Numbered from the stretch's first letter, positions 1 through 10,210 are shown. The stretch is DNA of 28,527 nt from Reticulascus tulasneorum (GCA_001557505.1 LSAX01000035.1:1-28527), one strand, 5' to 3'. Notes: generated by a model from the letters alone, not told the origin. Program-made: numbers and translations.

Positions 1-421
1 GGTGACTAAAGCAGCGACATTTATCGAACATCTCGACAGTCTGTCGATAACCAACACCTCTTGGCAATATTCCTATGCGCTGGATCCCGCCTGCTCACCG
101 ACACCACCACAAGTCATTCTAGAGGCGTGAACCGTGTTTCCATGGGTGGCTGGCAACCATCCCCGCTTGAGCAGGCGGAGATCAATACGCGGTCATCCGG
201 AACGTCCTGCATATCGACTGGACTACTTGCATTTCTCAGAAAAAGGAGTCTTTGTTGTAAGTGATTGACGGCACAAGATTAAAACCGCGGTCACCGAGTC
301 ACGAAGAGCGGTTGTCCATATAAGTCTGCCCATCATCACGCCATCTTGTCTATCTTCTCCAGCCTTCTCTTCTCAAATACATCGCCTTATCAAACCAGAA
401 ATATTAGAACAGCAATTCAAG
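1..421. other. Gene-poor left end
   Basis: Apart from the TATA box and CT-rich leader at its right edge, I see no supported gene, RNA or repeat. The only ORF (61-264) has no recognisable domain and lacks fungal codon or protein character. Confidence 0.5.
317..324 (+). promoter_or_regulatory. TATA box with CT-rich leader for the secreted-peptide gene
   Basis: CATATAAG lies about 98 bp before the ATG at 422. It is followed by a pyrimidine-rich tract (about 335-372) and a good start context (ttcaagATGaag). TATA plus a CT-rich leader is a common core promoter in strongly expressed filamentous-fungal genes. It is the main reason to believe a real gene starts at 422 despite its broken frame. Confidence 0.55.
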
Positions 422-611
422 ATGAAGATTACTTGCTGCTCTGGCGTTCGTTGCATCGCTTGCCATTGCTGCTCCAGTCGAATACGATGCCGTTGCCGAT
501 GCCACAGCGACGATGTTGCTTGCTGGATGGACTGGATCATCACAAAAGTCAGGCGAAGCGTTTTTGGCGACCTTTTCGAGAAGGCTTGACCCCTTCAAGA
601 CTCTTGGTTAG
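422..611 (+). pseudogene. Small secreted peptide gene, frame broken near its start
   Basis: Translation from the ATG at 422 gives only a short cysteine-studded peptide. Dropping one base near 431 puts a textbook fungal signal peptide in frame: Met-Lys-Ile, a Leu/Ala-rich core (LAALAFVASLAIA) and an Ala-Pro cleavage region. After that come roughly 45 mostly small and polar residues, ending SRRLDPFKTLG at a TAG (609-611). The Arg-Arg could be a Kex2 site. A GT at 607 and an AG at 666 would allow an intron, but all frames beyond close quickly. Only one reading of this region exists, since it lies outside the palindrome, so the frameshift cannot be tested here; given the error rate elsewhere it is probably a sequencing slip. 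The family is not recognised. It converges with the UstYa gene. Confidence 0.45.
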
Positions 612-1088
612 TGTCATCGTAAGTCCGCAAAAATTGCAGTATTACAACTTACACTCTGACTTGCAGAACTTAAGTGATCCCGAGCCAAGATGAGCCGAGA
701 ACAAGGCCGAGAAGCTCGCTGGTGGGTAACTTGAGAGCACTTGCACAGTATTTGGGACGTTTTTTGTGGTTGAAGTGACGCGAAGCGATCGACTTGAAGC
801 TGCTTAGGCACTGCCCTGAATGGATATGAGACAAGCAAGGAGCATGTACCTTAGACTCCAAATATCGTTCTGTGGACACAAATACGTGATGTTAGTCTAC
901 ACTACCTGCTAGCACACTTACGTGAACGAATCAAGACGACTTGCCTAGTTCGGAAGCGGGGAGGCAAAAAGGCTGGACGTAGTCTAATCCCTTTATGTGA
1001 CTTCATTAAGCTTGAGATCTATCACAACTATGTGCTCCAAGTTTTTGAACGACCATCACAATGAAAAACAAGTATATTATAGTGCTAT
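612..1088. other. Intergenic region between convergent genes
   Basis: This stretch lies between the 3' end of the secreted-peptide gene and the 3' end of the UstYa gene. A GT...AG pair (607 or 619 to 666) and a short run of codons near 697-732 might be a last exon of the peptide gene. Otherwise nothing is recognisable. Confidence 0.4.
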
Positions 1089-2214
1089 CTACAATCCAGC
1101 CGTAGTTCGATTGTACCTTGGAACGGCATGCGGCCCATGGTATCGGTCCAGCATCCATGATTGAAGTTTGTCGAAGTTTCGACACACGTGCGGCACGTCA
1201 GACAGCACATAATTGCGATCCAACCACTTGAAGTACTGTGTTGGGAGCGGGGTCATGTCCCGTGGCACATGACGTACTGACGGAGCTGTTCGAGGCAGTG
1301 GTCTCTGTGCATCAAAGCTTTCTCTGGAGCTTCGTAACCCTCACGGTATATATCCGGGTAGTACGCTCGCCGTAGGTGGTTCTTGTACCCGTCAGTCAGA
1401 GGCGAGTCCAGGAAGGAGTGGCCAGGAGAGCTTACAATGCAGTGTAGTGTGTGGAACATATCGATGCTACAGTCATGCCCTCTCAGAATGGATGGAACGC
1501 CAGAAATGAACCGGGTGGGATTCTCTTACCCTGCTAGATAAGCGCCGAACTCGTCATCCCAGTAGTCTCTGTAGTTGTCTCCGAATGAGTTGTGCGCTTC
1601 TTCTTCGGTAATACGGAAATATCGTCCTGAAATGTTGAAACAATGATAGTTAGGAACTGGCTTGTCTCTGTACAAAGCGATCATGGAAGGAGTAGAAGCC
1701 CGTACCAAACACCAAGTCCTCCCAATTCTGATCTACTTCAGGGAATATTCGAGGGTCTCCAACGTATCGAATTGGGTCGGGGTTCGGAATGTACATGGTG
1801 CCGTCGTCCATGAATTCAGGGGCACCATTGAAGACCGTTTCCACGACTTCGATGTGTTGGCGAGCGTCCACTATACAAGTTTGTGGTCAGCCAGTATTTG
1901 GTTTCAATGTCCGATCGTCAAAACTTACGGAAGTCATTCTTGAAGCCTGTTGCAAATGTACCCAATTCGCTGAATCCAGGACTCCCTCTTCGACTGATCC
2001 ATAGAATAACCAGAAACAAGATGTTCACAAAGCCAGAGAGAGTAGCCAAGGTCCATGGCAGTATGGCACGGATTTTTGCTTGTCGACTGTGCACTGCTTG
2101 AGCCGCTGCTGATGACTCGGAGCAAGAACCATCGTTATCTGAAATACGGGAATATTTGAGGTCGGATTCCTCCTCCAGAAAGAATTGTCGGAGGAATCTG
2201 GAATGCTCAGACAT
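1089..2214 (-). CDS. UstYa-family (DUF3328) membrane protein, one frameshift
   Basis: The five-exon model is 2214-1929, 1870-1706, 1626-1530, 1466-1436 and 1381-1089, with GT...AG introns of 58, 79, 63 and 54 bp. The predicted product is about 290 aa. A charged N-terminus precedes one membrane helix (about residues 50-75, ILPWTLATLSGFVNILFLVI). The DUF3328 region follows: RYFRITEEEA, then both copper-type HxxHC motifs, HTLHC across the fourth exon and HRDHC in the fifth, then LRQYVMCHG. The literal frame stops at 1253 just after MCHG. A one-base slip in the run at about 1257-1263 hides a further family-like tail (TPLPTQYFKWLDRN and beyond) ending at 1089. UstYa proteins are oxidases/cyclases in fungal RiPP and other clusters. 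It shares a divergent promoter region with the GNAT gene. The family call is firm; the substrate is unknown. Confidence 0.85.
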
Positions 2215-2984
2215 GGTGATGGACTCTGTAAGGTAAAGCTAGAGTATCAAGGTTGTGATCTGGCCTGCCACAAGTCTGTAGAGAGGCGGATAGTGGTGAA
2301 GGTAAGGAGCGCCGGTGGGCGACTAGAGGTACCATGTAGAGTTACGTACTGAGGCTCAACAGGCAAGGAATTCCGGAAGCCATGGCAGACAAAGGCCGCA
2401 TCGTACGGGTGTATGATAAGACACGAATTTGCCAAGCGGCGCAGTCCCGTCCTCTCAATGCTGTCAGACATAACGGCATGCGACTGCCAACACTTAGTAG
2501 CAACCGACGATTAAAGCAGCAAGACTTCACGCAGTTAAACCAACTTAAGGTTGCAATCAATATTCGGCAGGCTTGCGGGAAACTTTTGCACTCCACCCGG
2601 CCTTCCACCCGGGCCGGCTATATCATCCTTGCATGCATCTGAAGGACATGCCTTTCGCATTCTCGGCACCGCCAACTAACGAACCCTCACCCCCCTGAAT
2701 CCCCTGCCTCGTTTCTGCCTTGATAACGGGGCTTCATGCCAAATCTCCGGTAGCAATCTTCGAATCTGTCGTTACTTGAATTCTTCGTGACAAATACTTG
2801 ACAAAGGGGTTTTAGTAACCCTGCACTGTTTGGTTTATCATAGCGCCCGCATTGCCATCCAACTCCGGGGTTCAACCCGCAGACATCAACCTGCAGCCAT
2901 CAACTTGCAAGACGTGAACTCTTCGACAGCGGCGAGGTTGTAAAGAAACAACACACACCCAGGAACAACGGCTCTTCGACAAAC
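2215..2984. promoter_or_regulatory. Divergent promoter region between UstYa and GNAT genes
   Basis: About 770 bp separates the two outward-facing starts (2214 minus, 2985 plus). It holds a 12-bp-spaced pair of CCACCCGG (2593-2600 and 2605-2612) next to GGGCCGGC, a possible GC-rich regulator site. ORFs here on either strand have no recognisable domain. Confidence 0.45.
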
Positions 2985-3640
2985 ATGTCATTTGATCGAC
3001 TCTTCCGCTCGGACCGCCTTGTTTACAGGGCTTTGTCCAACGACCCGGAGGATAAGGCATTCATCCGCGACGTCATGATGAATGACCCGACAACCTACGC
3101 CCAGAGTACCAGTCGACTTCTGGCACCGCCTCGTACGGAAGACATAGACAAGGATATGGTCGGACTAGCTAAGGCCATCCTTGCCGTTATGATCTGTCTC
3201 CCTACAGAACCAGCCTCAGTCAAAGCAGACAACTCAAGCTCCCAGCACGCGGTCGCGGGGAGTGGCTCGGCAGGCCAGTCTCCCCAGCTAGTTTCACTAC
3301 AATTGGTTGGCTCAGCCTTGATGCGCATGCGCTCACCAGACATCACCGAAACTGCACCCTAGGGATTATGCTCGCAACTTCATATCAAGGGCAAGGCTAC
3401 GGCGCCGAAGCCGTTAGATGGTCCCTCGACTGGGCCTTCGGCGTCGCCGGGATGCATGCAGTGCGGTTGGCATGTTTTTCATTCAACAAGCGCGCCGTTA
3501 AGTTTTACGAACGGCTCGGCTTCGTCAAGGAGGGATTGCGGCGAGAGTCGTACCAGTATGGATCTCAGTGGTATGACCATGTGCTTTTCGGGATGCTCGA
3601 GGATGAGTGGGCTTCTTTGAAGGGCACCGAGTCCATCTGA
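2985..3640 (+). CDS. GNAT acetyltransferase (RimJ/RimL-like), frameshifted in this copy
   Basis: The start is MSFDRLFRSDRLVYRAL, a typical Acetyltransf_3 N-terminus. The literal frame stops at 3362, and a second ORF supplies the acetyl-CoA-binding half: SYQGQGYGAEA (the Q/R-x-x-G-x-G motif A) followed by NKRAVKFYERLGFVKEG. The break is a C run at about 3281-3284 with four C. The right arm has five there, which joins both halves into one protein of about 218 aa and exposes the expected strand (TTIGWLSLDAHALTRHHRN) before motif A. No intron is needed. The enzyme probably N-acetylates an amine; the substrate is not deducible. Confidence 0.85.
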
Positions 3641-4527
3641 CAAGCTCCTTCTGAACTATTGTAAAGAGAAATCTCCAAGCTGGCACGGATGTTGGGAGGC
3701 TCCTCGGTAGCAGGGTCCTCGATGGTAAAGGTAGGGATCAGCCAATTCGAGAGCACTCTTGCGAGCGAGAAAATAGTGGTCCGCGATTGCAGAGGGACGA
3801 GACACAGGGTTGGAATGGTTCATACCTTAAAACGTAACATGCATCCTAGGTATTCAAACGGTCTGAATATGACTGACATCTTGATTCAAGTCCATTTCAT
3901 TGCAGCTCAGACATAACATTCGCACTGCTTGTGGCTAAGTAGTTGATGGTCCTCGAGTAGCCGCAGCTAATCTCGCGTGGGGTCGGCCATAATTGGTAGG
4001 TAGCTACATCAGCATAACGAATTACTGGCCTACGAGATGATGCCGCTAATCTCAGGGACGACCCCTCAATTCAGGGCTGAGGGCGCAGTGGCCAAGAAGG
4101 GCACAAGCCGCGAACAGTTGGCGAGGATTGGGTGGAATACGCCATTTAGCCATGCAAATGTGCCTATCGCATGCAAGATGAGATGGGAGTGGAGGCCGCC
4201 CAGTGTGGGGATGACGCAGTGTCCACGTACTCCACCACCAAACAGTCAGGCTGCCAGAAAGATACATGTCCCAATCAGCCAGGTTTGCTCTGTGATGAAA
4301 TCTCTAAAGAGAGCATGATTACCGCCCGATCATTTAGGATTCAGCTGGGCCTTTGAATCAACAAAAACTCCATTTGGAGCCAGTTGCCATACCACAAATT
4401 GTCGCGCAATCAACAAGGCGTTCAGGTTATAATTAAGGCCCAATAAATCACGTCTGCCGAATTACTCGACACCGCTATCAGCCCAAAGTTACCAGAGCAT
4501 CGAAGCCCACATCTGTCGCGCCAGTCA
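3641..4527. other. Intergenic region, about 890 bp
   Basis: Small ORFs on both strands (for example 4037-4318 and its antisense) show no domain, signal peptide or conserved motif. I see no RNA gene or repeat. Confidence 0.5.
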
Positions 4528-5382
4528 GTGCTTATCATGTTCGGCCGCGGTGCTGCAAATGAGGCAGCCGCTCACCACCTCTTGACCCAGAACAACGCAG
4601 ACGACGACGACGAAGCCCCCGAGATGGTCTGGGAGCAGAATTCGACCTTGTCTGAACGAAATATGTCCACTCCTCCCGAAATATGGGAACAAGATCCACT
4701 GCACGCAGAAAGTCACGAACTCCAGCAAGTATCTAATTCCAGCTCCCGAGCTCCAGGTTCTCGGGCGAAGAGGCCGAGAGTGCAACCAGAGGACCATGGG
4801 GAAGCTGGGACAGAACTTGACCAGGAGTTCGACAGGATTTTCAGCCCAGTAAGTAGCGAGTAGCCATCCGCACGTAAGAACTGCACATTAACGCATCGGC
4901 AGGTGAAAAAAGACCAACAGGAGAAGGCAAAGTTCCACGGTGAGCTTGATGCTGCGTGCGCAGCATATTCTGCGCGGCTCGAAGAGATGCGCGACGTACA
5001 ACGTGAGCGTGAGTCGGCTATAGAGCAGCCATGGTTGATCGCTCGGCGAAGGCGACAATGGCAGCGCACCGTCGTGAGACTTAGCGGCCTAGGAACCATC
5101 ATGACCTGCTTTTGGGGCGGCACGGTCGCGCATCTCGAGGAAGTTCCGCCGGAAATCCCATGGCCGCCGCCGCACCTCACGAGAATGAAGGAGAACCACG
5201 ACGAGGAGAAGAAGGCACTGCGCGAGGCACATCTGGCTGTCGTCGACGAGCTACATGCAAAGTACATGCCCGATCGGAAGGAGGACGAGGAGCCGGACCG
5301 GAAACATGTCTGTGTAGAGAGAAGATTGCTCCAAGAAGTGCTTGGAGATGGACCGGTTCCGTCAGAAGATTTTGGCCAATGA
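4528..5382 (+). CDS. Orphan charged protein with predicted NLS and helical segments
   Basis: There are two exons, 4528-4848 and 4903-5382, separated by a 54-bp GT...AG intron that joins in phase 0 at FSP/VKK. The product is about 266 aa, or three residues shorter if ATG 4537 is used. The N-terminal third is acidic and low-complexity (NADDDDEAPE) and contains a basic patch SRAKRPRVQ that resembles a nuclear localisation signal. The second exon is rich in Lys/Glu heptad-like stretches (about residues 108-145 and 200-235) with the basic cluster ARRRRQWQR between them. No enzyme motif is visible. The mirror copy is interrupted by indels. The family is not recognised; a nuclear or DNA-associated role is only a guess. 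Confidence 0.6.
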
Positions 5383-6020
5383 CGAGCGGAAGTGCGGTCA
5401 AATCAAAGAATGTACAAAATTAGTTCCCGGTAGATTAAATCTCGAGATACCCTGTCATATTAAAGGTACGCCATGATGAGCCTCGGGATTGATGCAAGTG
5501 AATTGATTGTAGGGACGGAAGCAAGGAAGAAAGCCGGAGCTAGATCGCCCTATGGCTTGGGCCCGGATTTACAGGCAGCGACCACCAGGGTTATCGCCAA
5601 TAAAGCCATCTCCGGGTCCGGCTGGCAAGCGTTTTTCATTGGACTCTACACGCTTTACCTAGCAATAACGGCATTATTTCCTATTGCTATGTAACTTGGT
5701 AAGCCGACAGGCACATTTGAAACGACTCGGGAATCCACCCTTGCTCAATTCTTGGTTTGGCGAAGCCCTGTTCGTGAGCTTCCGAGCATCAAGATGGCCG
5801 TATCAATTAACACCGCCCCTAAAGTCCGTCGTCTATCTATTAGCAGGCACTGGCGATGAATGCAATGAGTTGCGAAACATCTATAAAGGAATTCGAGCGC
5901 ATCACAATTAATTGACCTGGCTTCTTCAACGCAATCCTATCGAGCAAGACATTCAATCCACAAAACGATATTTCCATACCATATTTTAGACTTTAGCCCT
6001 CGATTTCGTATCCACCTCCA
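5383..6020. other. Spacer with weak small ORFs before the ADH gene
   Basis: An ORF at 5473-5694 (73 aa) ends in a hydrophobic stretch (AFFIGLYTLYLAITALFPIAM) that could be a membrane helix. A second ORF, 5684-5911 (75 aa), is uninterrupted in both arms. Neither has a recognisable family. The mirror copy of the first carries an indel near 24,425, so its frame is uncertain. They could be pieces of one small gene or chance ORFs. Confidence 0.3.
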
Positions 6021-7211
6021 ATGGCGACAGCACCCCTCACATCCACCCAAGGTTGGGTCGCCCTCGACAAGGATTCTATCGGCAAGCTTGTGTGGCAGGA
6101 TCTACCGCTGAGACCTGCGGAAGATACTGATGTCGATATCGAGGTGACGCACTGCTCGATCTGTGGAACCGACACCCACGCCCTCATAAATGCATATGTA
6201 AGTTCACCCACCCAGATTGGCAGTATGCAGAGCAGATTTAACGGTGAACAGGGCTCCACAACCTACCCGTGCTGTATCGGCCATGAAATAATTGGAACCG
6301 TCATAAGAGTCGGCAGCAAAGTGACCGCCTTCAAGTTCGGCGATCGTGTTGGCGTTGGCCCGCAAGGTTATGCCTGTCTTGAATCTGACTGCGCTGCATG
6401 CGGAAGAGGATTCCCTCAGAGATGCCCGAAATTCGTGCAGAGTGCCAACGGAAAGTGGAAAGATGGGAAAAGCATCCTTCACGGTGGATTTGCGAAGGTG
6501 CATCGAGCGCATATGAACATCGTCATGAAGATCCCGGATGGAGTTTCTTCTGAGAGTAGGTTTAAGCCGGGTTTCGGTTTCTCCCCCCTCGCTGGATCAA
6601 AAGGAACTAATGTTGCTGCAGATGCTGCTCCAATGCTGTGCGCGGGAATAACTTCCTGGGCTCCTCTTAAAAGGCATGGCGCAGGGCCGGGGAAGAGCGT
6701 TGGTATTCTGGGAATTGGTGGAATCGGCCATTTCGCTCTGATCTGGGCAAAAGCTTTGGGTTGTGACAAAGTTGTGGCCATCTCTCGTAGTTCGAAGAAG
6801 GACGATGCGATCAATGAGCTTGGGGCCGACGAGTTCATCGCCATGGCGGAGGACGAGGACTGGGCAGTCAAGAATGCGTCTTCCCTCGACATTATCATTT
6901 CGACATCCGACTCCGCAGATATGCCTATGAGAGAGCTACTGGGTCTTCTCAAGCTCAATGGGTCATTTGTAACGGTAGGCGCCACGATCGACTCGCTCCG
7001 CGATATCAGCACGTATACGCTCTGCGCGGGCATGTTGAAGGTCGAGGGGAGCTTCTGGGGTACTTACAAGGAAGTGGAAGAGATGTTTGAGTTCGCTGCT
7101 ACCAAAGGTATCCGTCCTATAATCCAGGAGCGTAAGATGGCCGATGCCAACCAGGTTGTCATCGATCAGTACAATGGCAAGGCGAAATACAAGTACGTCT
7201 TGGCAGTTTAG
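6021..7211 (+). CDS. Zinc-dependent cinnamyl-alcohol-dehydrogenase-type oxidoreductase
   Basis: This is an NADP(H)-dependent medium-chain dehydrogenase/reductase of the ADH6/CAD type, interconverting aldehydes and alcohols in the cytosol. The exons are 6021-6197, 6252-6555 and 6622-7211. Both introns (54 and 66 bp) are multiples of three, so the ORF reads through them; the second has an ACTAAT branch site. The spliced product is about 356 aa, the usual family length. Catalytic-zinc residues are C45 in CSICGTDTH and H70-E71 in the GHE motif. The structural-zinc cysteines lie in CLESDCAACGRGFPQRC. The Rossmann loop is GILGIGGIGHFA. The gene is intact in this arm, while the mirror copy has indels. 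It is followed on the same strand by the YwbE-like gene. It could supply or remove an aldehyde intermediate of the cluster, but no link is proven. Confidence 0.93.
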   Translation: MATAPLTSTQGWVALDKDSIGKLVWQDLPLRPAEDTDVDIEVTHCSICGTDTHALINAYVSSPTQIGSMQSRFNGEQGSTTYPCCIGHEIIGTVIRVGSKVTAFKFGDRVGVGPQGYACLESDCAACGRGFPQRCPKFVQSANGKWKDGKSILHGGFAKVHRAHMNIVMKIPDGVSSESRFKPGFGFSPLAGSKGTNVAADAAPMLCAGITSWAPLKRHGAGPGKSVGILGIGGIGHFALIWAKALGCDKVVAISRSSKKDDAINELGADEFIAMAEDEDWAVKNASSLDIIISTSDSADMPMRELLGLLKLNGSFVTVGATIDSLRDISTYTLCAGMLKVEGSFWGTYKEVEEMFEFAATKGIRPIIQERKMADANQVVIDQYNGKAKYKYVLAV

Positions 7212-7842
7212 AGAAAGAAGGATAGACCACATAGATTTTAACTTAAATTATGCCAACCTAATGGAATTCTGCTTCTCCTAGTCCTTATCGGCATTGTCGA
7301 GTTTGATCAATGATATTTGCGCCAGGTAATCATACAGGCGCAATGAGCAGCCTCGCCCCCTAGTTCTCCTATGAAGTGATTCGACGTTCTGACAGCGCTA
7401 TCCTTCTTATCAGTCGGATGCTGTATTGTTCTCAACCCAATATTATCGTTTAAACTCGGCGTTCGGCGTGTAAAGGGGGTTTCCATGTAGCATAAAAAGG
7501 CAATGATCTAACAGGAACCCAACCGCATATGGGCCAGATAACTCGGCCAGCAATGCCGAGCTAGGGGCTTGAGCATATGCCATTGAATTGGCTCCGATTC
7601 CGAATATGTACCGGAGTCTGGATTGGAAGAGAAGGGGATGCGCACCCTAGAATGATACCGCTGCTTGCCGGACGGTGGCCGCCCGTCCACAATTGTACGG
7701 TATGTGATATAAAAATTCGCGCTAATCTTCCTAAGGGTTTCCCGCCCACCAATTTTTCTTGCATCGTCATTCACGAGCGACTCAACACATCATCACTGAT
7801 AAATGAGTTGCAAGCGTCTTTAGAGGCTCGCCATCACCGGTA
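7212..7842. promoter_or_regulatory. Intergenic region upstream of the YwbE-like gene
   Basis: This is 631 bp between the ADH stop and the next ATG. No domain-bearing ORF is present; opposite-strand ORFs at 7508-7774 are overlapping shadows. It presumably contains the ADH 3' end and the promoter of the following gene. Confidence 0.4.
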
Positions 7843-8418
7843 ATGGCCTCCTCATCTTCACGAGTCCCTTCCACAAGGGATGTAGTGGTAGGAGCCCGAG
7901 TCGACATTGTTCTCAAGGTCGATCAGCCGACTGGGCGCACTGTCCGTGGAACCGTACGCGATATTCTGACTCGTGGTGACCATCACCGAGGCATCAAGGT
8001 GCGCCTTACGGACGGAAGGATAGGAAGGGTGCAAGGTATGGCGAGTGAAGCATCAACTGAAGTCGACAATTCTCAAAGCCGAGCAAGCATGCCACCTCTC
8101 TTCGCTGACACTGATCCATCTTCCGCTGATCGCGTCGGTTCGTCGCGACTAGTAGGCGGCCACGAGGATCAAGAGGGACCAGCGGTACGGAGTCTGGGGT
8201 TGGATGCCTACATTAAACCGGCACGGCATCTAAAGAGAAAGGGTGTGAAGGGACAACGAAGCGCCCCAGCCGATCAGGACTCCGAGCCTGGAGAGCCTGC
8301 CTCCGATCTCAACGAACTCTCTGCAACACCTGCCACAGTGACTTGTCCTGTCTGTGGCGCATTCGAAGGCGACGAGGCGGCCGTTGCACATCATGTCTCT
8401 AGTCACTTTGACTCTTGA
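7843..8418 (+). CDS. YwbE/DUF2196-domain protein with C-terminal C2H2-type zinc finger
   Basis: This is a single-exon 191-aa protein. Residues about 12-65 match the small bacterial YwbE/DUF2196 family: VGARVDIVLKVDQPTGRTVR, then GTVRDILTR, HHRGIKVRL and GRIGRVQ. The middle is hydrophilic and disordered-looking. The C-terminus (about 168-191) has CPVC, a spacer, then HHVSSHFDS, a Cx2C...H...H finger resembling ubiquitin-binding UBZ or C2H2 fingers. The molecular function of YwbE proteins is unknown. It converges with XanA-like 1: the stops are only about 120 bp apart. The frame is intact here; the mirror copy has lost one A. Confidence 0.8.
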   Translation: MASSSSRVPSTRDVVVGARVDIVLKVDQPTGRTVRGTVRDILTRGDHHRGIKVRLTDGRIGRVQGMASEASTEVDNSQSRASMPPLFADTDPSSADRVGSSRLVGGHEDQEGPAVRSLGLDAYIKPARHLKRKGVKGQRSAPADQDSEPGEPASDLNELSATPATVTCPVCGAFEGDEAAVAHHVSSHFDS

Positions 8419-8540
8419 AAGTCCGCATAGGAATTACGGCCCAACATTTGGCTGGACAGCAACTGAATATTTGAAAGATAATTACAAAACCTTGCTATAA
8501 AATTACAAAACTTGCGAAAGGTTGGAACGCGGTCCGCTCC

Positions 8541-9865
8541 CTAAGCAGCCACGGGAATGGGCACTGGCCCGACTGGGCCAGAGCTCGCCCCAATGTTCGC
8601 TTGATGCATAGTCCTTACGCCCAGTGACTCATGATAGTCTACTGCGGAGTGGAACATCTGATGGTTCGCCCACATAACGATATCGCCTTCGCCCAACTTA
8701 GGCACCATAACATACTCCGGCTTCAACACGCGCTCCTGGATAACCTTCAGCCACTTGCGGATTTCGACCACATCGTCCACAATCCTTGGCTCTTCGTCGA
8801 CGGATGATCGCAGGAACATCTTGCGAACACATATTCCGTGAACCATGAATGCCTTCTCTTCAGTAACTGGATTGACCCATACCATGGGATACCGCTTGAC
8901 GTCCTTTTCTTCATAAGGGCCGAGATTCTCAAGGCTGAGTTCTTTGCCCTGGTCAACCAAGCCGAGGCCGTTGGCATTGCCCTTGCAATTGCCCATCCAA
9001 AGGTATGGGTACGGGGCATACTCGACCCAAGAGTGATCTGCTAGTGTTTTCTCTTCATCTGTCATGAGGTCGTAAGTCTGGACACTGCTGAAGAATGCTG
9101 TGAGTCCTGGTTCGGATGTTTTTGTCTGGCCTGTTCCATCATCCCAATGGATAGTGATCTCGGGGCTCGTCGGACGCTTGATGCATCGCAGCGTTGTGAA
9201 CCACGCAGGGTCTCGCGCGTACAAGGGGGCGTCAATGTGCCACCGCTGGAAACGGGTATGACCAGCTTTGTACTCATCCTCCGACAACGGTAGATCATGG
9301 AACTCGTGGTACGGCGCCCTGGTCAAAGTCTTGTTGAGAAGCCCGTAGTGGTTCTCGCCTTGAAATCCTTTGCCAATTATCCTCACATTCTCAGCCCCTG
9401 GGACTCCCATGATCTCGCGCCCTTTCTGTGTGGGTCTTAATATCCGACTCAATCGCCTAAGTTGTCTTTCATTCTCAGGAAAGGGAGGGAAACTTACGGA
9501 CAGAACTCCACCTTTCTCGTTGAATGTTTTTACATCACCGTGTGAGTGTACCAGTGGCGCTTTCGGATCGAACCGAGTCACGAGCTCCCATTGTTTGATT
9601 GGCTCAAGATCTTTCTGGCCCTTGACAACGACAAGCTTGTGTGTCCAGATGGCATCAGAGAGAGCCTGTACATCCACATCTAAAAGTGAGTTTGTCAGTT
9701 ATGTGTACCCAAACGGGAACTTGCAAGTCTTCGGATGTTCATACCGCTGATGTTGTTCAAATCAAGGTCGGTGATGACAGCTCCGAAGTTATGTTTCTCC
9801 TTCGGAGTCTTTTCCATAGGGGCGAGCGTGAAGCTCGGGTCTGGGGTGATTGTGCTCGGCGACAT
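8541..9865 (-). CDS. XanA-like Fe(II)/2-oxoglutarate dioxygenase 1
   Basis: The exons are 9865-9745, 9679-9498 and 9425-8541. The introns are 65 bp and 72 bp; the second is a multiple of three and begins GTAAGT. The spliced product is about 395 aa. It resembles fungal xanthine dioxygenase XanA of the TauD superfamily throughout: an N-terminal FGAVITDLDL, then WTHKLVVVKGQ and ELVTRFDP. Iron ligands are H164 and D166 in RWHIDAPLY and H360 in MFHSAV. The 2-oxoglutarate arginine is R372, followed by Q376 and N378 (RTMHQAN), which correspond to XanA residues linked to xanthine binding. The XanA lysine near position 122 and the glutamine pair near 99/101 are not conserved. The reference reaction is xanthine to urate; the substrate here may differ. 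It shares a divergent promoter with the deaminase gene. The frame is intact here and broken about four times in the mirror copy. Confidence 0.9.
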
Positions 9866-10210
9866 GATGGTGTCGGGGTAACTAGTACTTCGAGATGAGC
9901 AGTTGTGGAATATGCAACAAGAAATAAGAAGGAATTGTTGCAATGGTCTTGGTCTACGCGTCTGGAAATACTGGTAGCTTCAGCCAAGGGTATCGATATA
10001 TCTGGTCCTGGCCGGTCGCTTCTCGGCAATGACAGTATGGATTCTTGGTTGTTACGGCTAACCGGACTGGACTGAATGCCACAGTCCGGCCCACTCTGTC
10101 TTCTCGGCATCATTGGTGCTCTGGGTATTCTTTTGCACGCGCGTCACGAGTTGCTATCGATCCAGAGGTCACGGCCCTAAAATTGTTGGGTGGCTTCGCG
10201 GGTAGCGTAT

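Noticed and set aside
422..585. Cysteine-rich peptide encoded from the ATG at 422 in the literal frame
   Set aside because: The cysteines come from TGC triplets that spell Leu/Ala-rich signal-peptide codons one frame over. The alternative frame has clear fungal secretion features, so the Cys-rich reading looks like a frame artefact.
346..1088. Dikaritin-type RiPP precursor with repeated cores
   Set aside because: No tandem core repeats with regular Lys-Arg or Arg-Arg sites are visible. Only a single Arg-Arg occurs, so the UstYa link stays a question and not a call.
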